Part shown: positions 1 through 6,667 of the stretch, one piece after another | Layout: the number at the start of each line of letters is the position of its first letter | Numbering within the stretch: position 1 is the stretch's first letter | From: an uncultured Acidobacteriota bacterium | GTDB taxonomy: Bacteria > Acidobacteriota > Terriglobia > Terriglobales > Acidobacteriaceae | Reading direction: 5' to 3' | DNA length: 7,076 nucleotides | Assembly (NCBI GenBank): GCA_903832475.1 | Contig: CAILBQ010000336.1 | Coordinates: 1 to 7,076 of the forward strand | Program-made: the position numbers and the translations under genes | The notes under the pieces: generated by a model | What the model was told of the DNA's origin: nothing | The model's database searches: none | The model's input: only the letters and a program-made list of their open reading frames with translations

Positions 1-1
1 C

Positions 2-448
2 CTGTACTCGGTGCTGGAGCAGGAGTTGGAAACGGCCCGCAAAGACATCAAGCCACTGAGCCTGGTATTCCTGGATCTTGACCGATTCAAGACGATCAAC
101 GACGCGCACGGTCATCTGATCGGAAGCGAAGTTCTTGGACAAGTCGGCAAGCGCATCCAGGGCCTTTGTCGGATTTCAGACATTTGTTTCCGTTACGGGG
201 GGGATGAATTCGTGATCCTCATGCCTGGAACCACCCGGGAAGAGGCGCTCCGCATGACGCGTTCGATTCACGCCGCCTTGGCTCGGGAGGTTTTCAGGGT
301 CAGCAAAGGTCTGGAATTGCGGGTTGAGGCCAGCGCTGGCATTGCAAGTTGCCCAGGGGACGGCCGTACGGTTCATGCTATCCTCGGCGCGGCGGACAAC
401 CGCATGTACTCGGTAAAGAGCACCGGTCGCGGCCGTATCGAAGCCTGA
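2..448 (+). CDS. GGDEF diguanylate cyclase domain, C-terminal part of a larger protein (5' end outside window)
   Basis: This is the end of a protein that makes the second messenger cyclic di-GMP from two GTP. The reading frame is open to the left edge. The opening LTGLxNR motif of the domain lies outside the window, so the GTG at 11 is unlikely to be the real start. Counting that GTG as residue 1, the metal-binding FLDLDRFK segment is at 20-27 and the substrate-contacting IND at 29-31. The signature GGDEF is intact at 63-67 (bases 197-211). RISD at 54-57 lies exactly five residues before GGDEF and matches the RxxD inhibitory site, so product inhibition is expected. The domain ends in the usual way (ASAGIAS, then ADNRMYSVKSTGRGR), so the enzyme is probably active. 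Any sensor domain lies upstream and cannot be read. The KaiC-like gene follows on the same strand after 104 bases; co-transcription is possible but not shown. Confidence 0.93.
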   Translation: MYSVLEQELETARKDIKPLSLVFLDLDRFKTINDAHGHLIGSEVLGQVGKRIQGLCRISDICFRYGGDEFVILMPGTTREEALRMTRSIHAALAREVFRVSKGLELRVEASAGIASCPGDGRTVHAILGAADNRMYSVKSTGRGRIEA

Positions 449-552
449 GTTCTTCAATTCCCCTGCTGCCTGATGGGTGCAACCTTGGGAAACTCCCCCG
501 AATCAAAATACTGACTTCGTCAAATTTGTCGGATTTTTGCACTGAGGGTTCC

Positions 553-2097
553 ATGAACGACCAAAGCGGCTTGGCTCAAACCACGGTTGACTCCAAGGAG
601 AATTTGCGCGAACCCAGCGAGCCTGAGCGCATCCGTACAGGAATTCTCGGCTTGGACGATATCCTCAGCGGCGGCCTGCCGAAAGGCCATCTCTACCTGG
701 TGGAAGGCGATCCTGGCACGGGTAAGACTACCTTGGCTCTCCAGTTTTTGCTCGAGGGCATCCGGCTCGGTGAAAGCGTCATCTATGTGACCCTTTCAGA
801 GTCGCGGCGAGAACTCGAGGAAGTCGCCCGCTCCCACGGCTGGTCCGCAGAGTCCCTTCAGATCTACGAGATGGTGCCTCCCGAAGACGATTTAAGTCCA
901 GAAGCGCAATACACCGTCTTTCATCCTTCCGAAGTCGAACTGGCGGATACCATCACTTCCATCCTGCAACAGGTGGATGCGACCAAGCCGCAGCGGGTCG
1001 TTTTTGACTCTCTTTCCGAACTGCGCATGCTGGCGCGGGATCCCTTGCGCTATCGGCGGCAAATCCTGGCACTGAAGCGTCATTTCGCGGGAAGAAGCTG
1101 CACCGTCATGTTGCTGGACGATCGAACCGCGGAAGGAAGTCACGATCTGCAACTGCAGAGCATTGCGCATGGCGTGATCATGATGCAGAGTCTGGAACGG
1201 GACTTCGGTATCAAGCGCCGCCGGGTAGAAGTGCGCAAGTTGCGCGGTTCCTCCTTTCGCGAGGGTTATCACGACTACACCATCGAGACAGGCGGCATCT
1301 TCATCTATCCGCGGCTTATTGCGGCCGAACACAAGCCCGGATTTGTGCGTAAAAACGTTCCCAGCGGATTATCCCAGCTCGACGCTTTGTTTGGCGGAGG
1401 GATTGACACCGGCACGAGTACCTTGTTCATCGGCCCCGCCGGATGCGGCAAATCGACAGTCGCCTTGCAGTATGCAGTAGCCTCTGCCCGGCGGGGTGAA
1501 AAGGCCGTCATCTTCACCTTTGACGAAGCCTTCGCTACGCTCGTGGAGCGCTCCAAAGGGCTAGGCATGGATGCAACCGACTTCTTGGCGAACCGCAGTC
1601 TGGAGATTCTCCAAATCGATCCGGCCGAAGTTGCACCGGGAGAATTCGTCGCGCGCGTGCGAGAGTTGGTAGACAAGGAAAAGCTGCGCGTACTGGTCAT
1701 CGACAGTATGAATGGCTTCCTGAACGCCATGCCGCACGAGCAGTTTCTTGCCATGCAGTTGCATGAAGTTCTGGCCTACCTTGGCCAGCAGGGGGTGGCA
1801 ACCATCCTCACCATGGCTCAACATGGTTTTATCGGCGCCATGCAAACCCCTGTCGATGTTAGCTATCTCGCCGATTCGGTTCTGCTGTTCCGATACTTCG
1901 AGTTTGCCGGGGAAGTCCGCCAAGCTCTCTCAGTTATCAAGAAGCGCAGCGGGCCCCATGAGCGCAGCATTCGTGAGCTGCGATTCCAGTCAGGTGGCAT
2001 CAGCGTGGGTGAACCGCTGAAAGAGTTCAAAGGCGTGTTGACGGGAGTGCCCAGCTTCGTCGGCAACCTGTCCATGGAGAACTCCCCTGCTTCCTGA
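553..2097 (+). CDS. KaiC-like double-domain RecA-type ATPase
   Basis: This 514-residue cytoplasmic ATPase has two tandem KaiC domains, close to the 519 residues of cyanobacterial KaiC. Domain I has Walker A GDPGTGKTT at 52-60 and a Walker B-like strand ending in D152 (RVVFDS). Domain II has Walker A GPAGCGKST at 294-302 and Walker B VLVIDS with D384. The glutamate pair of cyanobacterial KaiC appears as S82-E83 in domain I and D324-E325 in domain II. In the phosphorylation segment of domain II, T432 and S437 align with T426 and S431 of KaiC, while the main threonine site is replaced by Y438. These alignments were made by eye. The ATG at 553 is chosen because GAGGG lies 4 bases upstream (544-548) and the KaiC domain starts soon after; the open frame to the left is only antisense-like overlap with the GGDEF gene. 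No kaiA or kaiB is nearby, so a circadian role should not be assumed. Proteins of this type beside histidine kinases are common outside cyanobacteria, and their output is mostly unknown. The downstream kinase is the likely partner. Confidence 0.95.
   Translation: MNDQSGLAQTTVDSKENLREPSEPERIRTGILGLDDILSGGLPKGHLYLVEGDPGTGKTTLALQFLLEGIRLGESVIYVTLSESRRELEEVARSHGWSAESLQIYEMVPPEDDLSPEAQYTVFHPSEVELADTITSILQQVDATKPQRVVFDSLSELRMLARDPLRYRRQILALKRHFAGRSCTVMLLDDRTAEGSHDLQLQSIAHGVIMMQSLERDFGIKRRRVEVRKLRGSSFREGYHDYTIETGGIFIYPRLIAAEHKPGFVRKNVPSGLSQLDALFGGGIDTGTSTLFIGPAGCGKSTVALQYAVASARRGEKAVIFTFDEAFATLVERSKGLGMDATDFLANRSLEILQIDPAEVAPGEFVARVRELVDKEKLRVLVIDSMNGFLNAMPHEQFLAMQLHEVLAYLGQQGVATILTMAQHGFIGAMQTPVDVSYLADSVLLFRYFEFAGEVRQALSVIKKRSGPHERSIRELRFQSGGISVGEPLKEFKGVLTGVPSFVGNLSMENSPAS
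2076..2080 (+). promoter_or_regulatory. Shine-Dalgarno sequence inside the end of the KaiC gene
   Basis: GGAGA lies 6 bases before an in-frame CTG at 2087. It decides the proposed start of the histidine kinase, because no ATG, GTG or TTG exists in that frame between the stop at 2039-2041 and the ATG at 2192. The site sits inside the coding end of the KaiC-like gene, so ribosomes finishing that gene could re-initiate here. Confidence 0.45.
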
Positions 2098-3301
2098 GAT
2101 CTCAGACAATGCGCACGACCTGCGCACCATCATTTTCACCCCAACGGGGAGAGACGGGCGTCTGATCGCCGGCCTTCTGGAACGACTGGCCATGCCCTGC
2201 CATGCGGCGAACAGCATAGAGGAAGCTTGTGAGCTCATCCACCAGGGCGCAGGCGCAGCCATCATTTCAGAAGAGGGTTTTGCCGGCGATTCGATTCACC
2301 CCCTGCTCGAGGTCTTGAAGCATCAGCCTCCCTGGTCTGACTTCCCTGTCATCCTGCTCACAGTGAGCGGCCGGGTGACAGTAGAGAGTGAAAGACTGCG
2401 CGCATTGCGGCGGCCACTGGGGAATGTGTTTCTTCTGGAGAGGCCGATTCGCCCGGAGACACTGTTGAGCACGCTTGAGATTGCCCTTCGCGGACGACAG
2501 CGGCAATATCAGATTCGCGATCAGCTGAAGCAGTACAGCCTTGCCCAGGAAGCGCTGCTGCGTTCTGAGAAATTAGCCGTCACCGGCCGGCTGGCAGCGA
2601 GCATCGCGCACGAAATCAACAATCCTTTGGAGGCCATTACCAACCTACTTTGGCTGATGCATACCGACCTGGCTCCCGACCAGCGGATGTCGCTGGTGAG
2701 CCAGGCCGAACAGGAGCTGGCGCGCGTAACCGAAATTACCAAGCAGACGCTTCGGTTCTACCGTGAGCCTTCGCAGCCTTCACCCACAGAAGTTGCTGCT
2801 GTCGTGGACTCCGTGCTCAAGCTGTACGCTTCGCGCCTTCGAGCGGCCGGGGTCACAGTAACCTGTGAAATGCCGAAGGAACCAGCAACCGTGATGTCGA
2901 CCCCGGGAGAGTTGCGTCAGGTGCTGGCCAACATCATCGGCAATGCCATTGATGCCATGCACCATGGTGGCCGATTGCGGGTTCGTATCTCCATGCAACG
3001 GGGTTTTGCCGCTGACGACCGGCTGGTGCGGCTCACCATCGCAGATACCGGCTCAGGAATCTCCTCCGAGGTCCTTCCCACCATCTTTGAGCCCTTTGTC
3101 ACCACGAAAGGCGAAACCGGTACCGGTCTGGGCCTCTGGGTGACATCCGAAATCCTCAAGAAGAATGGCTGGACGATTCGTGTGCGAAGCTGCCGGATCA
3201 CCGGGCAGACGGGAACAGCCTTTTCGGTCGTGATCCCGCAATTCAGCGCGAAACAAGATGCATCGACCACCCTCTCACCCTTGATGGAGCGCAGCGCCTA
3301 G
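2087..3301 (+). CDS. Pseudo-receiver sensor histidine kinase (proposed CTG start; first ATG at 2192)
   Basis: This is a cytoplasmic two-component histidine kinase with no membrane segment, 404 residues if started at CTG 2087 or 369 from ATG 2192. I prefer 2087 because the frame upstream of the ATG encodes RTIIFTPTGRDGRLIAGLLE (13-32), the first strand and helix of the N-terminal receiver-like domain of this kinase family, and because GGAGA lies 6 bases before the CTG. The domain runs to about residue 135. Where a true receiver has its phospho-accepting aspartate, this one has E62-E63 (IISEEG), and the usual lysine-proline is R119-P120 (LERP), so it is probably not phosphorylated. A likely coiled coil (about 136-165) leads to the HisKA H-box IAHEINNPL with H175. 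The catalytic domain has an N-box with N282 and N286, G1 DTGSGI at 320-325, IFEPFVTTK at 333-341 and G2 GTGLGL at 345-350. All motifs are intact, so it should autophosphorylate. The gene overlaps the end of the KaiC-like gene by 11 bases. No response regulator is visible in the window. Confidence 0.9.
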   Translation: MLPEISDNAHDLRTIIFTPTGRDGRLIAGLLERLAMPCHAANSIEEACELIHQGAGAAIISEEGFAGDSIHPLLEVLKHQPPWSDFPVILLTVSGRVTVESERLRALRRPLGNVFLLERPIRPETLLSTLEIALRGRQRQYQIRDQLKQYSLAQEALLRSEKLAVTGRLAASIAHEINNPLEAITNLLWLMHTDLAPDQRMSLVSQAEQELARVTEITKQTLRFYREPSQPSPTEVAAVVDSVLKLYASRLRAAGVTVTCEMPKEPATVMSTPGELRQVLANIIGNAIDAMHHGGRLRVRISMQRGFAADDRLVRLTIADTGSGISSEVLPTIFEPFVTTKGETGTGLGLWVTSEILKKNGWTIRVRSCRITGQTGTAFSVVIPQFSAKQDASTTLSPLMERSA

Positions 3302-3311
3302 CCCAGGCGCT
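3293..3311. terminator. Inverted repeat between convergent genes, possible bidirectional terminator
   Basis: AGCGCCT and AGGCGCT form a perfect 7-bp stem around the 5-base loop AGCCC. The stem covers the TAG of the histidine kinase (3299-3301) and touches the reverse-strand stop of era (3311-3313). Only 9 bases separate the two convergent genes. There is no run of T on either side, so it is not a classic intrinsic terminator; it could pause transcription or protect 3' ends of both messages. Confidence 0.4.
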
Positions 3312-4456
3312 CAGACCTCCGGATCGGGCGAATCGAGTTCGGATTCACTTTCCGCGGCTTGCTTGTTGGCCAGATCCTCCAGCTGCTTTCGCCAGTCTAG
3401 GGTGTCGATAAAGCCGCGAGACTCACGCCAGCCCTCTTCGACAATGACATGCAGTTCCAGGTAGACGCGGGTACCAAGCAGCGACTCAATTTCCTTGCGG
3501 GCGCTGGTGCCAATGGCGCGCAGCTTAGCTCCGCCCTTGCCGATCAGGATGGCTTTCTGGCCGTCGCGTTCGCAATAAATGACAGCAGAGATGCTGGTAA
3601 CCGGAAGCTTGACTTCGGCGAAACCTCCTCCCTTGAGGGGGCGGGGCTTCTTGACCTTGGCGGGCTGCGGCGGCGGTTCTTCAAATTTTTCAATGACCAC
3701 AGCAGACGCGTAAGGGACTTCTTCGCCGGTCTCCATGAGGATGCGCTCTCGGATGAGCTCGGCAACGAGAAAGCGCTCCGGCTGATCCGTGAACTGATCC
3801 GGCGGATAGTAACGTTCTCCCTGCGGGAGATACTCGACGAGCTTTTCGACCAGCGTGTCGAGGCCGTCGCGCTTGCGGACACTCACCGGGATCACTTCCG
3901 CGAACTTAAACTGATTCATCAGGGATTCGATCAGCGGGAGAAGCTGTTCGCGGCGAATGAGATCGATCTTGTTGATGACCAGGAAGACGGGGCAGTCGAG
4001 CTTGCGAACCAGGTTGAGGACGAATTCGTCCTCGCTGCGCCAGCCGTGGTCGCGATCAGGCCGCTTGGGTGCAGGGGCATCAAGGGTAGGCTCGGTTCCC
4101 GGCTCTGCTGACCCTGGGACAGACGCTGGCTCGACCGATTCCGGAAGCTGCATTTCCCGGCTTGCGTCGACGAGGAGGATCACAATGTCCCGGGTTTCAA
4201 GCGCATCGTAGACTTCCTGCAGCATGCGGCGATCAAGCTGGCTGCCGGGCTTGTGCACGCCGGGAGTATCGACAAAGACGATCTGCGCGGCGGACCGCTT
4301 GGCTTTCGCGGGCACTTCAAGGACGCCCGTGATGCGGTTGCGCGTCGTCTGAGGCTTGCTCGTGACGATGGCAACTTTTTCCCCGACCAGGGCATTCAGC
4401 AGGGTGCTTTTTCCGGCGTTGGGCCGGCCAAGGATTGAGACAAATCCAGAACGCAA
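3311..4456 (-). CDS. era: GTPase Era, 30S ribosome assembly
   Basis: Era is an essential GTPase that binds the 3' end of 16S rRNA and helps the small ribosomal subunit mature. The 381-residue product has G1 GRPNAGKS at 10-17, the switch I region TTRNRI at 38-43, G3 DTPG at 63-66, G4 NKID at 162-165 and a G5-like SVR at 192-194. The C-terminal KH RNA-binding domain (about 225-345) has its GKGG loop at 306-309. It is about 80 residues longer than usual Era. The extra length is a Pro/Ala/Glu-rich insertion at about 101-143 between G3 and G4, a Pro/Lys-rich insertion at about 260-285 within the KH domain, and an acidic tail after 355. The start is a TTG: an in-frame TAG lies 15 bases upstream, no ATG is available, and GGAGG sits 6 bases before the TTG. 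It is the last gene of the ybeY-corC-era cluster, 26 bases after corC. Confidence 0.96.
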   Translation of the reverse strand: MRSGFVSILGRPNAGKSTLLNALVGEKVAIVTSKPQTTRNRITGVLEVPAKAKRSAAQIVFVDTPGVHKPGSQLDRRMLQEVYDALETRDIVILLVDASREMQLPESVEPASVPGSAEPGTEPTLDAPAPKRPDRDHGWRSEDEFVLNLVRKLDCPVFLVINKIDLIRREQLLPLIESLMNQFKFAEVIPVSVRKRDGLDTLVEKLVEYLPQGERYYPPDQFTDQPERFLVAELIRERILMETGEEVPYASAVVIEKFEEPPPQPAKVKKPRPLKGGGFAEVKLPVTSISAVIYCERDGQKAILIGKGGAKLRAIGTSARKEIESLLGTRVYLELHVIVEEGWRESRGFIDTLDWRKQLEDLANKQAAESESELDSPDPEV

Positions 4457-4462
4457 TGCGTT

Positions 4463-4467
4463 CCTCC
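4463..4467 (-). promoter_or_regulatory. Strong Shine-Dalgarno sequence fixing the TTG start of era
   Basis: GGAGG on the minus strand lies 6 bases before the TTG at 4456. It falls in the 26-base gap after the corC stop, and with the in-frame TAG just upstream it makes TTG the clear start of era. Confidence 0.8.
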
Positions 4468-4482
4468 AGTTCTACTTGCTTT

Positions 4483-5883
4483 CTATTTGCTGATCTGTTG
4501 ATCGAAAGGGGGTTGTGCGAGCGTGCTCTCGCCACTCAACTCCATCTCTTTGAGAGCTGCATCGGAATCTTCCGCAGCCTGCGACTCAGGAGCCGATCCG
4601 CCGCCTGACGGCGTAACGAAGAGCCGAACCTGCTCCACACGGCGGTCGGTGGAGGCGACGACTTCCATGCGCAAAGGGCCGACGACTACAACTTCGCCGG
4701 CGTGCGGGATGCGGCCTTCGGCTTCGCTGACCAGGCCGCCGACGGTCTGGGCTTCGTAATGTTCTTCAGGACGCCAGTTTTCGCCGGCCAGCTCGTCAAG
4801 CCGATCCACGTCGAAGCCGCCAGGTACGAGCCACACGCCTTCTCCTTCAGGCTGTGCGTCTTCGATGCGGGCGTCCTCTTCGTCTTCATGCTCGTCGCTG
4901 ATGTTGCCCACGATCTGCTCGAGGAGATCTTCGATGGTGACCAGGCCCGCCACTTCGCCGTACTCATCGATCACGATGCGCATGTGCTGCTTCTCGCGCT
5001 GCATCTCCCGGAGCAGTTCCGGGCCCTTTTTCGTCTCGGGAACCAGTGCGGCGGGGCGCTGGATGCTGCCCACGGTTCGGGTGCTGGCTTCTTCGTCAGA
5101 GATCTGGAGCAAGTCGTGGGCGAAGGCGATGCCGGTAATCGAGTCAAGCGTGCCCGAAAAAACCGGCACACGGGAGAAATTGTGTTCGCGCAGCGCTTCG
5201 AGGAACGCTTCGAGAGACATGGATTCGGGGACGGCGAAAATCTGCGGCCGTGGGGTCATGACGTCACGCACCAGCTTGTCGCCAAATTCAACAGCGGAGC
5301 GCACCAGTTCGCGATCGCTTTCTTCGAGAATGCCTTCTTCCTGACCCGCCTCGAGCAGGGCTTCAACGTCGCCGGCGGATTCTTCCTCGGGAGTAACAGG
5401 CTCAGAGGCCAGCGACGCTACCGAGAGCAGGAAGCTGACCAGCAAGGTGACCGGCAAAACGGCAAAGAGCAGCAGGCGCACGATCCACACCAGGCGAACA
5501 ACCCACATTCCGCGTGTCCGCTGGAAAAGCAGGAAGGGGATCACCTGGGTGCAGAAGACGGCGATCAGGACGACCAGCAAAATGGCTTGAAGAATTTCTT
5601 CCGGCGTGGGGCTTCCGACGAGCGGGCCGCGATCAAACAACAGGGCGCCAATTTCGAGCGAAAGTAGGCCCATGCCGAGATGCATGAGGATAGCGGCGGC
5701 CAAAGACGCGCGCTCTCGCGGCATCCAAAGCCGAGGCTCGACGTGCTGCTCCCACGCGTCGAGGTTGTCCTGCACTTCGCGAGAGAGGATTTTGCCGAAT
5801 TCGTAGTACACGCGGACCATGTAGGACGCCAGCGTCACGACAGCGGCGAGGAAGACGAGGATGGATAACGCGGCGGCGCTCAT
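4483..5883 (-). CDS. CorC/HlyC family membrane protein with paired CBS domains (ybeX/CNNM-like)
   Basis: This 466-residue protein belongs to the CNNM/CorC/HlyC family, linked in other bacteria to magnesium or cobalt efflux and, for the YbeX branch, to ribosome-related phenotypes. The exact role here is not proven. An N-terminal membrane part resembling DUF21 has about four hydrophobic segments near 4-25, 60-83, 99-122 and 129-159. An acidic linker follows, then a CBS pair at about 205-325 with the family motif DVMTPRPQI at 207-215 and the second-repeat segment MRIVIDEYGEVAGLVTIEDL at 301-320. An acidic stretch (DEHEDEEDA, 330-338) leads to the CorC_HlyC C-terminal domain (about 348-423). The last 40 residues are low-complexity. 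The ATG at 5883 is chosen over the GTG at 5910 because its ATGA overlaps the ybeY stop and GGAAG lies 8 bases upstream (5892-5896). This overlap suggests translational coupling with ybeY. Confidence 0.93.
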   Translation of the reverse strand: MSAAALSILVFLAAVVTLASYMVRVYYEFGKILSREVQDNLDAWEQHVEPRLWMPRERASLAAAILMHLGMGLLSLEIGALLFDRGPLVGSPTPEEILQAILLVVLIAVFCTQVIPFLLFQRTRGMWVVRLVWIVRLLLFAVLPVTLLVSFLLSVASLASEPVTPEEESAGDVEALLEAGQEEGILEESDRELVRSAVEFGDKLVRDVMTPRPQIFAVPESMSLEAFLEALREHNFSRVPVFSGTLDSITGIAFAHDLLQISDEEASTRTVGSIQRPAALVPETKKGPELLREMQREKQHMRIVIDEYGEVAGLVTIEDLLEQIVGNISDEHEDEEDARIEDAQPEGEGVWLVPGGFDVDRLDELAGENWRPEEHYEAQTVGGLVSEAEGRIPHAGEVVVVGPLRMEVVASTDRRVEQVRLFVTPSGGGSAPESQAAEDSDAALKEMELSGESTLAQPPFDQQISK

Positions 5884-6419
5884 CGGGTAAGCTTCCGGTT
5901 GCCGGGCCACACCTTGTGAACGGGCAGGCCTTGCATGCGCTCGACCAGGCCCGAAGGCAGCTTCAACTGCCCGCGAAGCTTTGCCTCGATCTTGGCCATC
6001 TTGCCCTTATCCGTCTCGTGGTCATGGCCCGCGAGGTGGAGCAGGCCGTGGAGCAGGAGGACGCGCAGCTCGACGCCGAGGGTGTGGCCCTGTTCGCGGG
6101 CCTGGCGGGCGGCGGTGTCAACCGAGATGGCAAGATCGCCGGCGAGGCCAGACGCAGGATCATTCATCGGGAACGACAGAACGTCGGTCGCCTTGTTCTT
6201 GTGGCGGAAGCGGCGATTGAGCTTGCGAATGCCGGCGTCGGTCGTCAACAGAACAGAAACCTCTCCGGGCAATCCCACGGCGGATTGCGCCTGGCGCAGG
6301 TAGCGCGTGAGCGTGGGTTTTGTGGGGAGGGCGGCCCGTGACGAGGTGCTCGCGGGTGGGACGGCAAGCTGGGGAAAGCCGTTGGCCGCCTCCGGTTGGT
6401 CTGGGTCGAAGAGGATCAT
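5880..6419 (-). CDS. ybeY: Endoribonuclease YbeY (16S rRNA maturation)
   Basis: YbeY is a zinc-dependent endoribonuclease needed for 16S rRNA 3' end maturation and 70S quality control. The 179-residue product carries the zinc motif HGLLHLAGHDH, with the three histidines at 124, 128 and 134, and the conserved region NRRFRHKNKATDVLSFP at 68-84. GDLAIS follows at about 94-99. The N-terminal 35 residues before the core are poorly conserved and rich in Pro, Ala and Ser. The ATG at 6419 is chosen because GGAG lies 4 bases upstream (6424-6427); a GTG at 6443 would add 8 residues and has a weaker site. The stop overlaps the corC start by ATGA. The usual upstream partner phoH is not here, so ybeY appears to lead the operon. 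YbeY and Era are known to interact in E. coli, which fits the shared cluster. A TATCAT hexamer on the minus strand (6462-6467), 43 bases before the start, could be a -10 element, but no good -35 is visible. Confidence 0.95.
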   Translation of the reverse strand: MILFDPDQPEAANGFPQLAVPPASTSSRAALPTKPTLTRYLRQAQSAVGLPGEVSVLLTTDAGIRKLNRRFRHKNKATDVLSFPMNDPASGLAGDLAISVDTAARQAREQGHTLGVELRVLLLHGLLHLAGHDHETDKGKMAKIEAKLRGQLKLPSGLVERMQGLPVHKVWPGNRKLTR

Positions 6420-6636
6420 CGTGCTCCGGAGAGAGCGATGCACGCGACCCCGGATATGTTGATGATACGGTATTCGGGGTTTTCGGGATGAGAAGAGACG
6501 GCCAAGGGCGGGTGGGAGGGTGTTGAGGCAGGATTTCCGCGTGCGCGGTAATCGACCCGGAGCAGCGGTGCGTGCACAAAAACTGGTATTAAGCCGACTT
6601 TTGAGGACTTATGAGCCGAGAGTCTCTCTACATTAT

Positions 6637-6665
6637 TTACCCAGCATCGCTATTACTCAGCATCG
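6637..6665. repeat. Two-copy direct repeat, 13 bases, 16-base period
   Basis: TTACCCAGCATCG at 6637-6649 and TTACTCAGCATCG at 6653-6665 match at 12 of 13 positions, with starts 16 bases apart. The copies are close to the 14-bp palindrome. They could be binding sites or leftover duplication; two copies are too few to decide. Confidence 0.5.
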
Positions 6666-6667
6666 GT

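Noticed and set aside
11..13. GTG as the start of the GGDEF protein
   Set aside because: It would cut off the conserved first part of the GGDEF domain, and the frame stays open to the left edge, so the gene is partial.
485..512. Possible sigma-70-like promoter before the KaiC-like gene (TTGGGA, 16 bases, AATACT)
   Set aside because: Each hexamer matches the consensus at only four of six positions, which is easily reached by chance.
165..536. 12-base direct repeat TTTGTCGGATTT at 165-176 and 525-536
   Set aside because: About one such 12-base match is expected by chance in 7 kb. One copy is inside GGDEF coding sequence and nothing else supports a function.
892..1332. Minus-strand open frame opposite the KaiC-like gene
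   Set aside because: It is a shadow of the well-supported KaiC-like coding frame and shows no domain.
553..2097. Assignment as the circadian clock gene kaiC
   Set aside because: No kaiA or kaiB is nearby and key catalytic and phosphorylation residues differ, so only a KaiC-like family name is justified.
3449..4111. Plus-strand open frame of 220 codons opposite era
   Set aside because: It lies wholly inside era on the other strand, has no recognisable domain and no convincing ribosome binding site.
4702..5667. Long plus-strand open frame of 321 codons opposite the CorC gene
   Set aside because: It is antisense to a gene with clear CBS and CorC_HlyC motifs. The translation has no recognisable domain and shows the Phe/Ala/Asp/Gly-rich pattern expected from the complement of GC-rich coding DNA.
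6537..6548. Small inverted repeat CCGCG-TG-CGCGG
   Set aside because: The loop is only two bases, the stem is short and no T run follows. It is likely chance in GC-rich DNA.
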